The notes below the pieces were generated by a model. That model worked only from the letters and a program-made list of their open reading frames with translations, was not told the DNA's origin and made no database searches. Of a stretch of DNA of 64,000 nucleotides, positions 9,000 through 17,016 are shown one piece after another (position 1 is the first letter of the stretch; the number at the start of each line of letters is the position of its first letter). A program made the translations under genes and the position numbers. Source of the stretch: Corynebacterium sp. (GTDB lineage Bacteria; Actinomycetota; Actinomycetes; Mycobacteriales; Mycobacteriaceae); the NCBI GenBank assembly GCA_030531005.1, contig JAUMTW010000005.1, forward strand, positions 159,105-223,104, in the 5' to 3' direction.

Positions 9000-11025
9000 T
9001 GTATCAATTCTCGATGAAGACCAACAAATTGCAGTCCAAGCCCCCCGCGGGCCCGTGGCTATTTTAGCCGGAGCCGGCACGGGTAAAACCCGAACCATCA
9101 CATATCGAATCGCCCACCTCATCGACCAAGGTTTCGTCAGCCCCGAGCGCATCCTTGCAGTGACATTTTCGCGCAAAGCCGCAGCGGAGATGAAAGAACG
9201 CCTGCATGCCCTGGGTATTCGTGGTGCCGCCACTGGCACATTCCACTCAGCAGCACTGCGCCAACTGCAGTATTTCTGGCCGCGCTATGGTGGCAAACTT
9301 CAGCTCAAAGTAGTGGAAAATACTTACTCGCTCATTGCAGCAGCAACTGGTCAGCGCTGGGGCAAAGAAGCGATGCGAGAAATAAACGAGGAAATCTCTT
9401 GGGCAAAGGCAATGCTGATTACCCCAAAGGAATATGCCCAGCGCAGCGGTGGCCGTACCCCACCGGTATCACCTACAGAAATGGCTCAGATCTATGAGGC
9501 ATATGAACAGTTCAAATATCGGGATTCCACCGTGTACTTGGATTTTAGCGATATGCTCATGCACATGACTGCGGCCTTGGAAAACTACAACAGCGTGGCA
9601 ACCGAGTTTCGCCAGCAATACCGCAGCTTCGTCGTAGATGAATACCAAGACATCACCCCATTACAACAGCGATTATTAGATGCCTGGTTAGGCGAACGCG
9701 ATGACCTCACAGTTGTCGGTGATGCCAACCAAACCATTTACTCTTTTGCCGGTGCAACCCCAGAGTATTTGCTGGATTTCTCCCGCAAATACCGCAATGC
9801 TACCGTCCTACGCCTGCAACGCGATTATCGTTCCACACCGGAAATCGCCGATTTTGCGAACCAAGTCATTGGCCAGGCCAAAGGTAGGGTTGCTGGTAGC
9901 CGACTGGAGTTAGAAGGCCAGCGCACCTCAATTGATGTGCAACCAGAATTTCACGCCTATCACGATGAAGAGGCTGAAGCAATTGCGGTAGCCGAACGCG
10001 TCGCCGAGCTGATTAAGGCCGGGCACAATCCAAGTGAAATTGCGATCTTATATCGCTCGAATTTCCAATCGCAACGCTACGAAGAAGCGCTAACCCAACA
10101 CAATATCGCCTATACCGTCCAAGGCGAGCAGCGCTTTTTTGACCGTCCCGCAGTCCGGGAAGCTATGAGCGTGTTAATGCGCGCAGGCAACCGGCCACCG
10201 CCGAATATGCCCATGGAAAATATGCTGCGCAAACTCTTTGAAGGTATTGGGCACACCACCGAAAAGCCGACCGGTCGTCAACAATTGCAGCGCTGGCACG
10301 CCTTAGAGACGCTCATTGACATCAGCATGGAATACAATCGCCTCCACGGTGGCCTTAGCATCACGCAATTAGTCCAGCTCTTGCAACTGCGTGCACGCCA
10401 ACAAAAGAATCCCACGACTACGACAGTTTCATTGGCAACCTTGCACGCTTCGAAGGGGTTGGAATGGGATACCGTCTTCTTAGTCGGTCTCGTTGAAGGC
10501 AATATGCCAATCAGCCATGCACTCAAGGCTGGACCTGCGGCGATTGAAGAAGAACGCCGCCTGCTCTATGTCGGTATTACGCGCGCGCGTGAACGACTCT
10601 ACCTCTCCTGGAATACAGCGCCCACGAAAACTGGAGCACCGCAGCAAGCATCGCGCTTCCTTGATACCTTCTCTGGCAAACTGCATCATGCCAGCCGAGG
10701 AATTCAAACTGACCTGCCCCAAAATTGCAAAGTCTGCCATGCAGTACTCACCAGTGCTGCCCAACGAGTTGTGGGGCGCTGTGAAAATTGCCCGGCAGAA
10801 CTCAACCCACAGGCATTGAACGCACTGATGCAGTGGCGCAGTACCCAAGCGGCTCGGGAAGAAACACCGAGCAATTTCATCCTCAGTGATGCCATGGTGT
10901 ACGCCATCGTAGAACTCATGCCCCAGCACTCACATCAATTACAAGCTGTTCCGGGTATGGGGCAGTTGCGGATACGTAAATACGGCAATGCCATCATTCA
11001 TGCCCTGCGCCCATTCATCAAGTAG
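8992..11025 (+). CDS. uvrD2: UvrD2-type DNA helicase with HRDC domain
   Basis: A superfamily 1 helicase of 677 residues (mycobacterial UvrD2 is about 700). It shows Walker A GAGTGKTRT near residue 25, Walker B VVDEYQDI, motif III GDANQTIYSFAGA, a late helicase motif RLLYVGITRARERL, a four-cysteine module (CKVC … CENC) and a C-terminal HRDC domain around PGMGQLRIRKYG. The tetracysteine plus HRDC arrangement is what separates UvrD2 from UvrD1/PcrA. It overlaps nudC by 8 bases and ends the co-directional cluster that began with adnA. It unwinds DNA in repair or replication; in mycobacteria the protein is essential, though its ATPase activity is not. Confidence 0.94.
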   Translation: MIDVSILDEDQQIAVQAPRGPVAILAGAGTGKTRTITYRIAHLIDQGFVSPERILAVTFSRKAAAEMKERLHALGIRGAATGTFHSAALRQLQYFWPRYGGKLQLKVVENTYSLIAAATGQRWGKEAMREINEEISWAKAMLITPKEYAQRSGGRTPPVSPTEMAQIYEAYEQFKYRDSTVYLDFSDMLMHMTAALENYNSVATEFRQQYRSFVVDEYQDITPLQQRLLDAWLGERDDLTVVGDANQTIYSFAGATPEYLLDFSRKYRNATVLRLQRDYRSTPEIADFANQVIGQAKGRVAGSRLELEGQRTSIDVQPEFHAYHDEEAEAIAVAERVAELIKAGHNPSEIAILYRSNFQSQRYEEALTQHNIAYTVQGEQRFFDRPAVREAMSVLMRAGNRPPPNMPMENMLRKLFEGIGHTTEKPTGRQQLQRWHALETLIDISMEYNRLHGGLSITQLVQLLQLRARQQKNPTTTTVSLATLHASKGLEWDTVFLVGLVEGNMPISHALKAGPAAIEEERRLLYVGITRARERLYLSWNTAPTKTGAPQQASRFLDTFSGKLHHASRGIQTDLPQNCKVCHAVLTSAAQRVVGRCENCPAELNPQALNALMQWRSTQAAREETPSNFILSDAMVYAIVELMPQHSHQLQAVPGMGQLRIRKYGNAIIHALRPFIK

Positions 11026-11091
11026 CGCTAAAACGCTAAAACTGGGCAGCAGCAACCCAGCGAGAAAGCCAGGCGCGAAGAAGGGGTGTAC

Positions 11092-11120
11092 CACCGGTGG
11101 TCATGTCACGACCACCGGTG
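11092..11120. terminator. Perfect 11-bp hairpin between convergent genes
   Basis: CACCGGTGGTC at 11092-11102 pairs perfectly with GACCACCGGTG at 11110-11120 across a 7-base loop. It sits between the end of uvrD2 and the convergent gene at 11122, so it probably stops transcription from both sides. There is no long T tract. Confidence 0.7.
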
Positions 11121-11121
11121 C

Positions 11122-11955
11122 CTAGCTATACCCATGACACTCAGGGCATAAAGGATGCGTCTGCATTATCTTGGTGTGATTACGTTGCGAGGTCACTCGA
11201 ATGACCTGCCCCGGCCGAGGGTTTTCGAGATGAATACCAGGTCCTACATGGTGTTGGTATAAGCCTTGAATAATCGCGAAGGCATAAGCCGCAGTAGCAT
11301 AGGCACTGGCTGGATCGATCTCGCCAGGGAAAGGCGCTGCCTGAAGGACTTCACGCCACAAGGGGTCGCGCTGGCAGCGATGAAAATAAGAGCACAGCAC
11401 GCATGGGCCGGCATGGCGTAGGCGCAAAGGACCAATAATGCCTTGGCCATCAATGTGGGTAACTGGAATGACGGTTTCATAGCCGCGTAAGCCTGCAGCA
11501 TAGTCACGGCGCATCCCATTATCGACGGCTAACACTAACGGTACATCGTGGCGCCCGCGCACCAGATATTGCATGATGCTTTCATCCTCGCCGGCATGGG
11601 TGATTTCAAAGCTCAAGTTAGCCGGGTGTGTGCACAGCTCATTGATACGTTCAAAGATTTCGCCTCGGCCAATGATCTGGATGGGGTGTGTGGAGCAATA
11701 TTCAAAAATGCCGTGGGTGAGGAGATCTTCAATGAGTCCATAAGCAGTTGCTGCGGGGAGTCCTATAGCCCTGAGATCAGCGTACAATCCGGTGGTCGCG
11801 ACGCGACCGGCGTTTAAGACTTGTACAATCGCTTCTGGGTCGCTCATTTCGCATTGAAAGACCCCGCTGATGCGTGCATCCAACCCGAATTGGAGCGTCT
11901 GCTTTTCGCGCACGAAAATGGCAGATCCTGGTGTGCGCTGAATAATTTCCCCCAT
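11122..11955 (-). CDS. TOMM cyclodehydratase-like (E1/ThiF-related) protein, Rv3196 position
   Basis: A 277-residue protein resembling the actinobacterial family annotated as bacteriocin-biosynthesis cyclodehydratase domain (TIGR03882). The C-terminal half has a ThiF/E1-like core and a split zinc site: CVLC near residue 185 and CPEC at the extreme C-terminus. In TOMM pathways such domains bind precursor leaders and help turn Cys/Ser/Thr into azolines, but I see no precursor peptide, YcaO or dehydrogenase gene nearby. Gene order matches Rv3196 of the mycobacterial uvrD2 locus, so a conserved housekeeping role is likelier than bacteriocin production. It is divergent from the next gene with a 34-base gap that must hold both promoters. 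Confidence 0.7.
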   Translation of the reverse strand: MGEIIQRTPGSAIFVREKQTLQFGLDARISGVFQCEMSDPEAIVQVLNAGRVATTGLYADLRAIGLPAATAYGLIEDLLTHGIFEYCSTHPIQIIGRGEIFERINELCTHPANLSFEITHAGEDESIMQYLVRGRHDVPLVLAVDNGMRRDYAAGLRGYETVIPVTHIDGQGIIGPLRLRHAGPCVLCSYFHRCQRDPLWREVLQAAPFPGEIDPASAYATAAYAFAIIQGLYQHHVGPGIHLENPRPGQVIRVTSQRNHTKIMQTHPLCPECHGYS

Positions 11956-11989
11956 AGCAATATTTCAACACACAACAAGGGAGCCCGTC

Positions 11990-12487
11990 ATGGATTCCAA
12001 CTTGGAAATTAAGGTGATTCGCTCCACACGCCGCAAGCGCAGCGCTGCAGCGCGTATTAACGGCAATGTGATTGAAGTACGCATTCCAGCGGGCTTAAGC
12101 ACAAAGCGGGAAGCCGCTTTAATCGAGGATGTGGTCGCCAAAGTCCATCGTCGCTCAACCAGTGTTGGGGTGGGCGATGAGCAGCTGACGCTGCGCGCGG
12201 AAGAGCTGAACCGAACGTATCTGGATTCCAAAGCGAGCTGGCGCAGCATTCGCTGGGCGAGTAACCAATTGCGCCGGTGGGGTTCGTGTACTCCAAGTAC
12301 CGGGGAGATTCGGATTTCGAGCAGATTACGAGAAGTGCCTGGCTACGTACTGGATTCAGTGCTCCTCCATGAGCTGGCACATACTATTGAGTCCAATCAC
12401 TCCAAGGCCTTTTATGATTTGCTTGCCAACTACCCCAAACAAGAACGCGCCGAAGGCTTCTTAGAGGCGTGGGGACGAATGGAGTAA
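11990..12487 (+). CDS. YgjP/WrpA-like M48-type metallopeptidase family protein
   Basis: A 165-residue protein with the YgjP (DUF45) fold: a basic beta-rich N-terminus, the conserved WGSC motif (residues about 101-104), then the zincin helix HELAHTIESNHSKAF, which supplies HExxH. Substrates are unknown. The ATG at 11990 follows a weak aaggga ribosome site. It is divergently transcribed from the cyclodehydratase-like gene and faces the gene ending at 12683, with a structured terminator between them. Confidence 0.88.
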   Translation: MDSNLEIKVIRSTRRKRSAAARINGNVIEVRIPAGLSTKREAALIEDVVAKVHRRSTSVGVGDEQLTLRAEELNRTYLDSKASWRSIRWASNQLRRWGSCTPSTGEIRISSRLREVPGYVLDSVLLHELAHTIESNHSKAFYDLLANYPKQERAEGFLEAWGRME

Positions 12488-12551
12488 TAACAAGAACAGG
12501 AAAGAGGGCCAGAAAAGCCAGTAACATCAAGCCCCGACAACAAGCATAGGT

Positions 12552-12625
12552 AAAACAAAACCCCGGTAGCAGTTTGGAAGTGCGTAGAAAGTCTGGAGAA
12601 GAGGCACTTATGTGGGCTACCGGGG
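12552..12625 (-). terminator. Long-stem terminator for the gene at 12683-14089
   Basis: CCCCGGTAGC at 12561-12570 pairs perfectly with GCTACCGGGG at 12616-12625; an inner aagtgc/gcactt pair lies within the loop. Read on the minus strand the stem is followed by TTTTGTTTT (12552-12560), a typical U tract, so it ends the minus-strand gene. Confidence 0.8.
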
Positions 12626-12682
12626 CTAAAATCGCGTAGGCGCGCTGTACCTAGTAGCAGTGTTTTCGCGTATTAGCTGATC

Positions 12683-14089
12683 CTATTCTTGGGGAGAATC
12701 AGGATTCTCCCCATCGGAGTCACTGCCAGTTGAAGTATCATCGCCTGCCGAAGCATTGTTGGCATTATCGGGCTCCTGCTTCTTCTGGTTTTGTAGCATC
12801 TCTTCGAGCTTGGTGATCTCTGCAATGGGGTCGAAGTCATCGCTGGTATCGAGCAGACCATCGATGAACTCCGCAGAATTTTCCAAATCATCCGCACCTG
12901 GCAAGAAGTCTGGGTGATCCCAAATGTGGTCGCGCCGGTCAACGCCAACTGCCACGGTGACTCGGCGCCATAACTCGCGGGCCTGGGCAACTGGAGGAGT
13001 ATCGAATTCGATGGCAGCCAGGGTAGAGAAGACTCGATCAGCGCTACCTCCAGATTCGCGGCGGCGTTGCCATGCGGCATCAAGACTTGCAACGTGCGGC
13101 ATGCGTGGCTCTAGAGCAGCCGTGACCACATAATCCACCCAGCCTTCAATCAAAGCTAACAACGTTGCCAGGCGGGTGGCTGCTTGCAAATTACGCGAGG
13201 TAATGCGAGGGGAGAGGTCGGAGTTTTGCAGGCGCGACATAGCCTCTTGAATGGCGGCAGGATCGCCCCCATCAATATTGAGCTCGCGCATGGCCTCTTC
13301 TACATGAGAGGTATCAATAACCAACCCGGCGGCATATTCCTCGATGGAGACGATCAGTTGCTCACGCAGCCACGACACATGGGTGAAAAGGCGCTGGCGG
13401 GCAACCTCGCGGGCAGCGACGTAATAGAGGACATCATTGGCATCAATATCTAAGTCCGCGGTTTCCCGGCGGATATTTTGCACGAGCAAGGCGGTGATAC
13501 CGGTTGGCGCAAGCGGCAAGCCAAAATCTGTGCCAGAGATAATCTGCAAAGCTAAATCGCCTAAGGTATGTCCCACATTCATCCCGAAATTCATGGAGGA
13601 CATTTGGTTCATCATGCCCACCATAGGGCCCATGGCTTCGCGTGCCTCTTCCGGAATCGAATCTAACTGAGCTTGTGACATGCTTTCCGCGATAGGGGAG
13701 ATCATCCGTTTCCACATTGGCAACGTTTCTTGGAGCCAGCGCTCGGCATCCCAATTTGTCACCTGATTATTCGAGGCAGGTAAAATGGTGTGCTCTTCTA
13801 ACCACAGCTCTACTAATTGTGCGGCTTCTTGGGCGCGCTGAGTGTCATCGGGCTGTGCTGGAGCAGGGTTCTTGCGCTGCTGGCCACTAATCTCTTGGCG
13901 GGCAATGCGCTCAGCCAAGGAATAATTCACCGGGCTAGCATCCCCAGAGCTCATGGTATTGCCCATCCCAGAGAGCATATTGCCCAGCTGATTGAGCATA
14001 TCGCCTAAGCCGCCACCGGGATTATTTTTATCGCGGTCATCATCGCCGCCACCAAAGTTAAAAGAAAATCCAAAGCCATTGTTATTCAT
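12683..14089 (-). CDS. DUF2342 / zinc-dependent metalloprotease-family protein
   Basis: A 468-residue protein matching the actinobacterial DUF2342 (TIGR03624) family, Rv3195 in mycobacteria. The N-terminus is Gly/Asn/Met-rich, the C-terminus acidic and low complexity (about residues 430-468). The core has AAREVARQRLFTHVSWL and later ALIEGWVDYVV. In the family forms I recall, the first motif reads REAAHQRLF, so the putative metal-binding histidine is arginine here. It is divergent from the PDZ protease, with 199 bases between them. Catalytic function is therefore doubtful, although the family identity is fairly secure. Confidence 0.82.
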   Translation of the reverse strand: MNNNGFGFSFNFGGGDDDRDKNNPGGGLGDMLNQLGNMLSGMGNTMSSGDASPVNYSLAERIARQEISGQQRKNPAPAQPDDTQRAQEAAQLVELWLEEHTILPASNNQVTNWDAERWLQETLPMWKRMISPIAESMSQAQLDSIPEEAREAMGPMVGMMNQMSSMNFGMNVGHTLGDLALQIISGTDFGLPLAPTGITALLVQNIRRETADLDIDANDVLYYVAAREVARQRLFTHVSWLREQLIVSIEEYAAGLVIDTSHVEEAMRELNIDGGDPAAIQEAMSRLQNSDLSPRITSRNLQAATRLATLLALIEGWVDYVVTAALEPRMPHVASLDAAWQRRRESGGSADRVFSTLAAIEFDTPPVAQARELWRRVTVAVGVDRRDHIWDHPDFLPGADDLENSAEFIDGLLDTSDDFDPIAEITKLEEMLQNQKKQEPDNANNASAGDDTSTGSDSDGENPDSPQE

Positions 14090-14288
14090 GTTTCCACGCT
14101 ACCTATTTCCAGGGCGTTTAGCCAGAATAACCGCACGCTCTCAGCGAACAGTTACACCCCACAGTCAATTTGCAGTCAGCACAATCACCAGGCCAATTCA
14201 CAAGCACACATAACTGAAACCTTAGGGCGCCTTCATGCGCCGAACTTCTAGCGGGTAGTTGCTAGGGTGATGCGCTAAGCTAGAGCGC

Positions 14289-15332
14289 GTGAAATTGCGA
14301 CTGCAAACTATTGCGCTGGGCGCACTCCCGCTGCTGGTGCTCGGCACCGTGGTAAGCGTGGAAACCATTCCCGGTACTGATATCCACCTGACTGTGCCCT
14401 ATGTGGCAGAAGGTCCAGGACCTATGTATAACACCTTAGGGGATATCGAAGGTGTGGATATCATCGACGTCACTGGCGCTGAGGTTGATGACACAACCGG
14501 TAGCCTATCGATGACCACCGTGGCAGTGCGCAGCAATATGACCTTCATGCAGACTCTGGAGCGCTGGTTAGTCGAAGGCGATACCATCATTCCGCGCGAG
14601 CACCTCTATCCTGCCAATTACAGCGAAGAGGATATTCAACACGCCAATGAGCAGGCATTCTCCCAATCTGAGGCAAATGCCACCAGCGCTGCCTTGAACT
14701 ATTTGAAGATGCCGATCTATTCCCAAGTTGAGACCGTGCAAGATGAGGGGGCAGCAGCAGATATCCTCGAGCCCGGTGATGTCATCGTCAAATTTGAAGG
14801 CGAAGACATCAGCAGTCCGGCACAACTGAGTGAAGCGGTGAGCGAGCAGAAACCAGGGGCAGAAGTTTCTTTGACCTATGTGCGCGATGATGCGGAGCAC
14901 ACCACCACCCTCACCCTTGGTGATGATGATGGCCAAGCCCGCATAGGCATTAGCCTTAGTGCCACTCCGGCTGAAGGTGTCACGGTGGAGTACCGCCTTA
15001 AAGATGTCGGCGGTCCTTCTGCCGGCATGATTTTCTCTTTAGCCCTGATCGATAAGCTCAGTGAAGGCGAACTTACCGGTGGCCGTGACGTTGCTGGTAC
15101 CGGCACAATTAGTGAAGACGGCACGGTCGGCCCCATTGGTGGCATTGCCCACAAGATTACCGCGGCAAAGGAGCAAGATACTGAGCTCTTCTTAGCCCCA
15201 GCGGGAAATTGTGCGGAAGCTATATCCGTTGATGCCGGGGACATGGTTATCGCCAAGGTAGAAACCCTGGAGGATGCCATTGCGGCCATGGATGATTTCG
15301 CCGCGGGTAAAGATGTGCCGACGTGCTCATAG
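14289..15332 (+). CDS. Membrane-anchored PDZ/Lon-type (S16) serine protease
   Basis: A 347-residue protein that starts with GTG and has an N-terminal signal anchor (about residues 5-22). A PDZ domain (LEPGDVIVKFEGEDI) is followed by a Lon-like proteolytic domain. The catalytic serine lies in GGPSAGM and the catalytic lysine in GIAHKITAA, the Ser-Lys dyad of family S16. It corresponds to Rv3194c and Bacillus YlbL. It should act outside the membrane on unknown substrates. It is adjacent to UPF0182 in mycobacteria as here, though three minus-strand genes intervene. Confidence 0.92.
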   Translation: MKLRLQTIALGALPLLVLGTVVSVETIPGTDIHLTVPYVAEGPGPMYNTLGDIEGVDIIDVTGAEVDDTTGSLSMTTVAVRSNMTFMQTLERWLVEGDTIIPREHLYPANYSEEDIQHANEQAFSQSEANATSAALNYLKMPIYSQVETVQDEGAAADILEPGDVIVKFEGEDISSPAQLSEAVSEQKPGAEVSLTYVRDDAEHTTTLTLGDDDGQARIGISLSATPAEGVTVEYRLKDVGGPSAGMIFSLALIDKLSEGELTGGRDVAGTGTISEDGTVGPIGGIAHKITAAKEQDTELFLAPAGNCAEAISVDAGDMVIAKVETLEDAIAAMDDFAAGKDVPTCS

Positions 15333-15401
15333 CACCGCCATCGCAAGCGGCCGCTGCCATCAAAAGCTCCACCCAGCTGCATCCAGTGTGCATAACTCTT
15401 T

Positions 15402-15433
15402 AGGCGCCTAGGAAACGATCTTCCTAGGCGCCT
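15402..15433. terminator. Perfect 13-bp bidirectional terminator hairpin
   Basis: AGGCGCCTAGGAA (15402-15414) pairs with TTCCTAGGCGCCT (15421-15433) around a 6-base loop. It separates the convergent protease and lipoprotein genes. Just downstream, gagcgact occurs four times within 45 bases. Confidence 0.8.
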
Positions 15434-15545
15434 TGAGCGACTGAGCGACTGCTTTAGTACTTGAGCGACTGAGCGCTCTCGCGCAGTAAACCTGAAATGC
15501 CGAAAACCCTATTTGCCAACTAGATGGGAAGAGTCAACTACTCGA

Positions 15546-16169
15546 TTAGTCTTCATCCTCATCTTGAGTGTCTTGCGTGGTGGTGTTCGATGCGCTCGTC
15601 GAGCTAGATTCACTGCTTGATTTCGCAGTGCTGGTGGCATCCTCGGCAGGGGTAGCAAGCTCTAACTCGTAGATGCGCTCGGTAGGATCCACATCATCAG
15701 TATCCACCATCTGTTGCAGTACGAGGCCTTCATTAGGCGCTACCACGGTGATAATTGCAGTCGACCCCAAGGTAGACCAGCCCACAATACGATCGCCCTC
15801 ATCAGCGACTACCTTTGCCCCACGCAGCTGAGTCAGCAACTGGGTCGTAGAAGAGGCCTTGGCATCAGAATCGAAGAATTGGAATTGGCCTACCTTCGGC
15901 CCGCTACATGCCATAGAGTTATCCACCCCGTTGGCATTGCAAGAATCAAAATCCTCAAATAGCGACTTGGGCACCAAGGAACCGAACTGCTCATAGGCGG
16001 CTTGAATATCTTCATCAGCAAAGTCAGTGTCGGGAGTCGAACTACTTTCACTAGTAACTTCACTATTGGTCGCGACAGCAGGGGTACTGGTTTCGGGAAT
16101 TTCTTCATCACCACCACAAGCCGCTAAGGCCAGGGGAAGTGCAAGAACTGCAATAGGCAGCAGACGCAT
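15546..16169 (-). CDS. Secreted lipoprotein of unknown function
   Basis: A 207-residue precursor whose signal peptide ends in the lipobox LAACGG (cysteine at residue 18). The mature part begins with an acidic Ser/Thr-rich linker, has a central globular part with two further cysteines (residues about 78-89), and ends in a Ser/Thr/Asp-rich tail. I do not recognise the domain. It follows the PPA1309-family gene by 27 bases on the same strand, so the two are probably co-transcribed. Confidence 0.8.
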   Translation of the reverse strand: MRLLPIAVLALPLALAACGGDEEIPETSTPAVATNSEVTSESSSTPDTDFADEDIQAAYEQFGSLVPKSLFEDFDSCNANGVDNSMACSGPKVGQFQFFDSDAKASSTTQLLTQLRGAKVVADEGDRIVGWSTLGSTAIITVVAPNEGLVLQQMVDTDDVDPTERIYELELATPAEDATSTAKSSSESSSTSASNTTTQDTQDEDED

Positions 16170-16196
16170 GAGGGGATCCTTTCTTCGCTGACTATC

Positions 16197-16697
16197 CTAA
16201 TTGAGGGTATCAGCTAACGTCGCCAAAACTTCTGGAGCAATATTGCCGCCGCGCAGCTCATAATCATCAGAGGCAAAGGCATCTTCAGGATCCACGTTGG
16301 AATCTTGGGGCAATTGCAAAATGGTGCGCGCAACATTGCCGCGCAGCACCCCGGAGAATAGCCGCGCTGGGCGGGCAGGGGCATCCAGATTCTGGGCTTC
16401 GCGGAAGTGGATCTCTTGAGCCAAGATGGTGCCTACAACCTCTGATGGCCAACTCACTCGGGAGAGATACTCGGCTAATTCCGGGGAACCAGGGGTAAGG
16501 TTTTCGGGCAGGTTGTCTTGCACCACCAGGGCCAAGGGGGATTCGTCATCATCAGGAACAAAACCGGTGAGTAATTCTGCTGGTACCAACGCGAACAGCG
16601 TGGGTGGCTGCCCCCAGCCTTCAGCATGGATAAAATCCACGGCCTCAAGGAGGGCCTTATTCAATGCCGGATCACTGCATACAGATGCCGAATCCAT
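16197..16697 (-). CDS. PPA1309-family conserved actinobacterial protein
   Basis: A soluble 166-residue protein that resembles the PPA1309 family, found next to UPF0182 genes in actinobacteria. Recognisable stretches are FIHAEGWGQPPTLFALVP near residue 23 and SWPSEVVGTILAQEI near residue 86. The function is unknown. The ATG is preceded by gaggaag, a plausible ribosome site. It lies upstream of the lipoprotein in what appears to be a two-gene operon. Confidence 0.8.
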   Translation of the reverse strand: MDSASVCSDPALNKALLEAVDFIHAEGWGQPPTLFALVPAELLTGFVPDDDESPLALVVQDNLPENLTPGSPELAEYLSRVSWPSEVVGTILAQEIHFREAQNLDAPARPARLFSGVLRGNVARTILQLPQDSNVDPEDAFASDDYELRGGNIAPEVLATLADTLN

Positions 16698-16863
16698 TCT
16701 TCCTCTTTTCTTCGAGTGCGGGGTTCCTGGTTAATTGCGTCGAGTCAATGAAGCCGAGTCGATTGCGCCGATATTCAACGAGTAATCGTGCCTGTGTGCG
16801 CAATTGCACTTGCGGCGGTGGCTCACCGTGGTGGATGAGTAGATAGCCAACAGTTGGGAGCAC
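16672..16863 (-). CDS. Possible small basic protein overlapping the PPA1309-family gene
   Basis: A 63-residue frame with a GTG start and a 26-base overlap with the next gene. It is rich in arginine (LRTQARLLVEYRRNRLG) and has no recognised domain. A weak ttgagg lies just upstream. It might be a small leader gene or chance. The 153 bases between it and the UPF0182 start hold the divergent promoters. Confidence 0.3.
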   Translation of the reverse strand: MLPTVGYLLIHHGEPPPQVQLRTQARLLVEYRRNRLGFIDSTQLTRNPALEEKRKNGFGICMQ

Positions 16864-17016
16864 ACCTCAAGGCCACGCGATTGCCAGGATTCTCACGTAC
16901 AGTAGTACGTACCTGTACGAAAGTGTAAAGGGCGCTGCCTGCAATATTCCAATTGCGCCGCTGCAGCATAGAAAGATACTGACAACCTTTTCAAGCACAA
17001 CCTAAAGGAGACGGAG

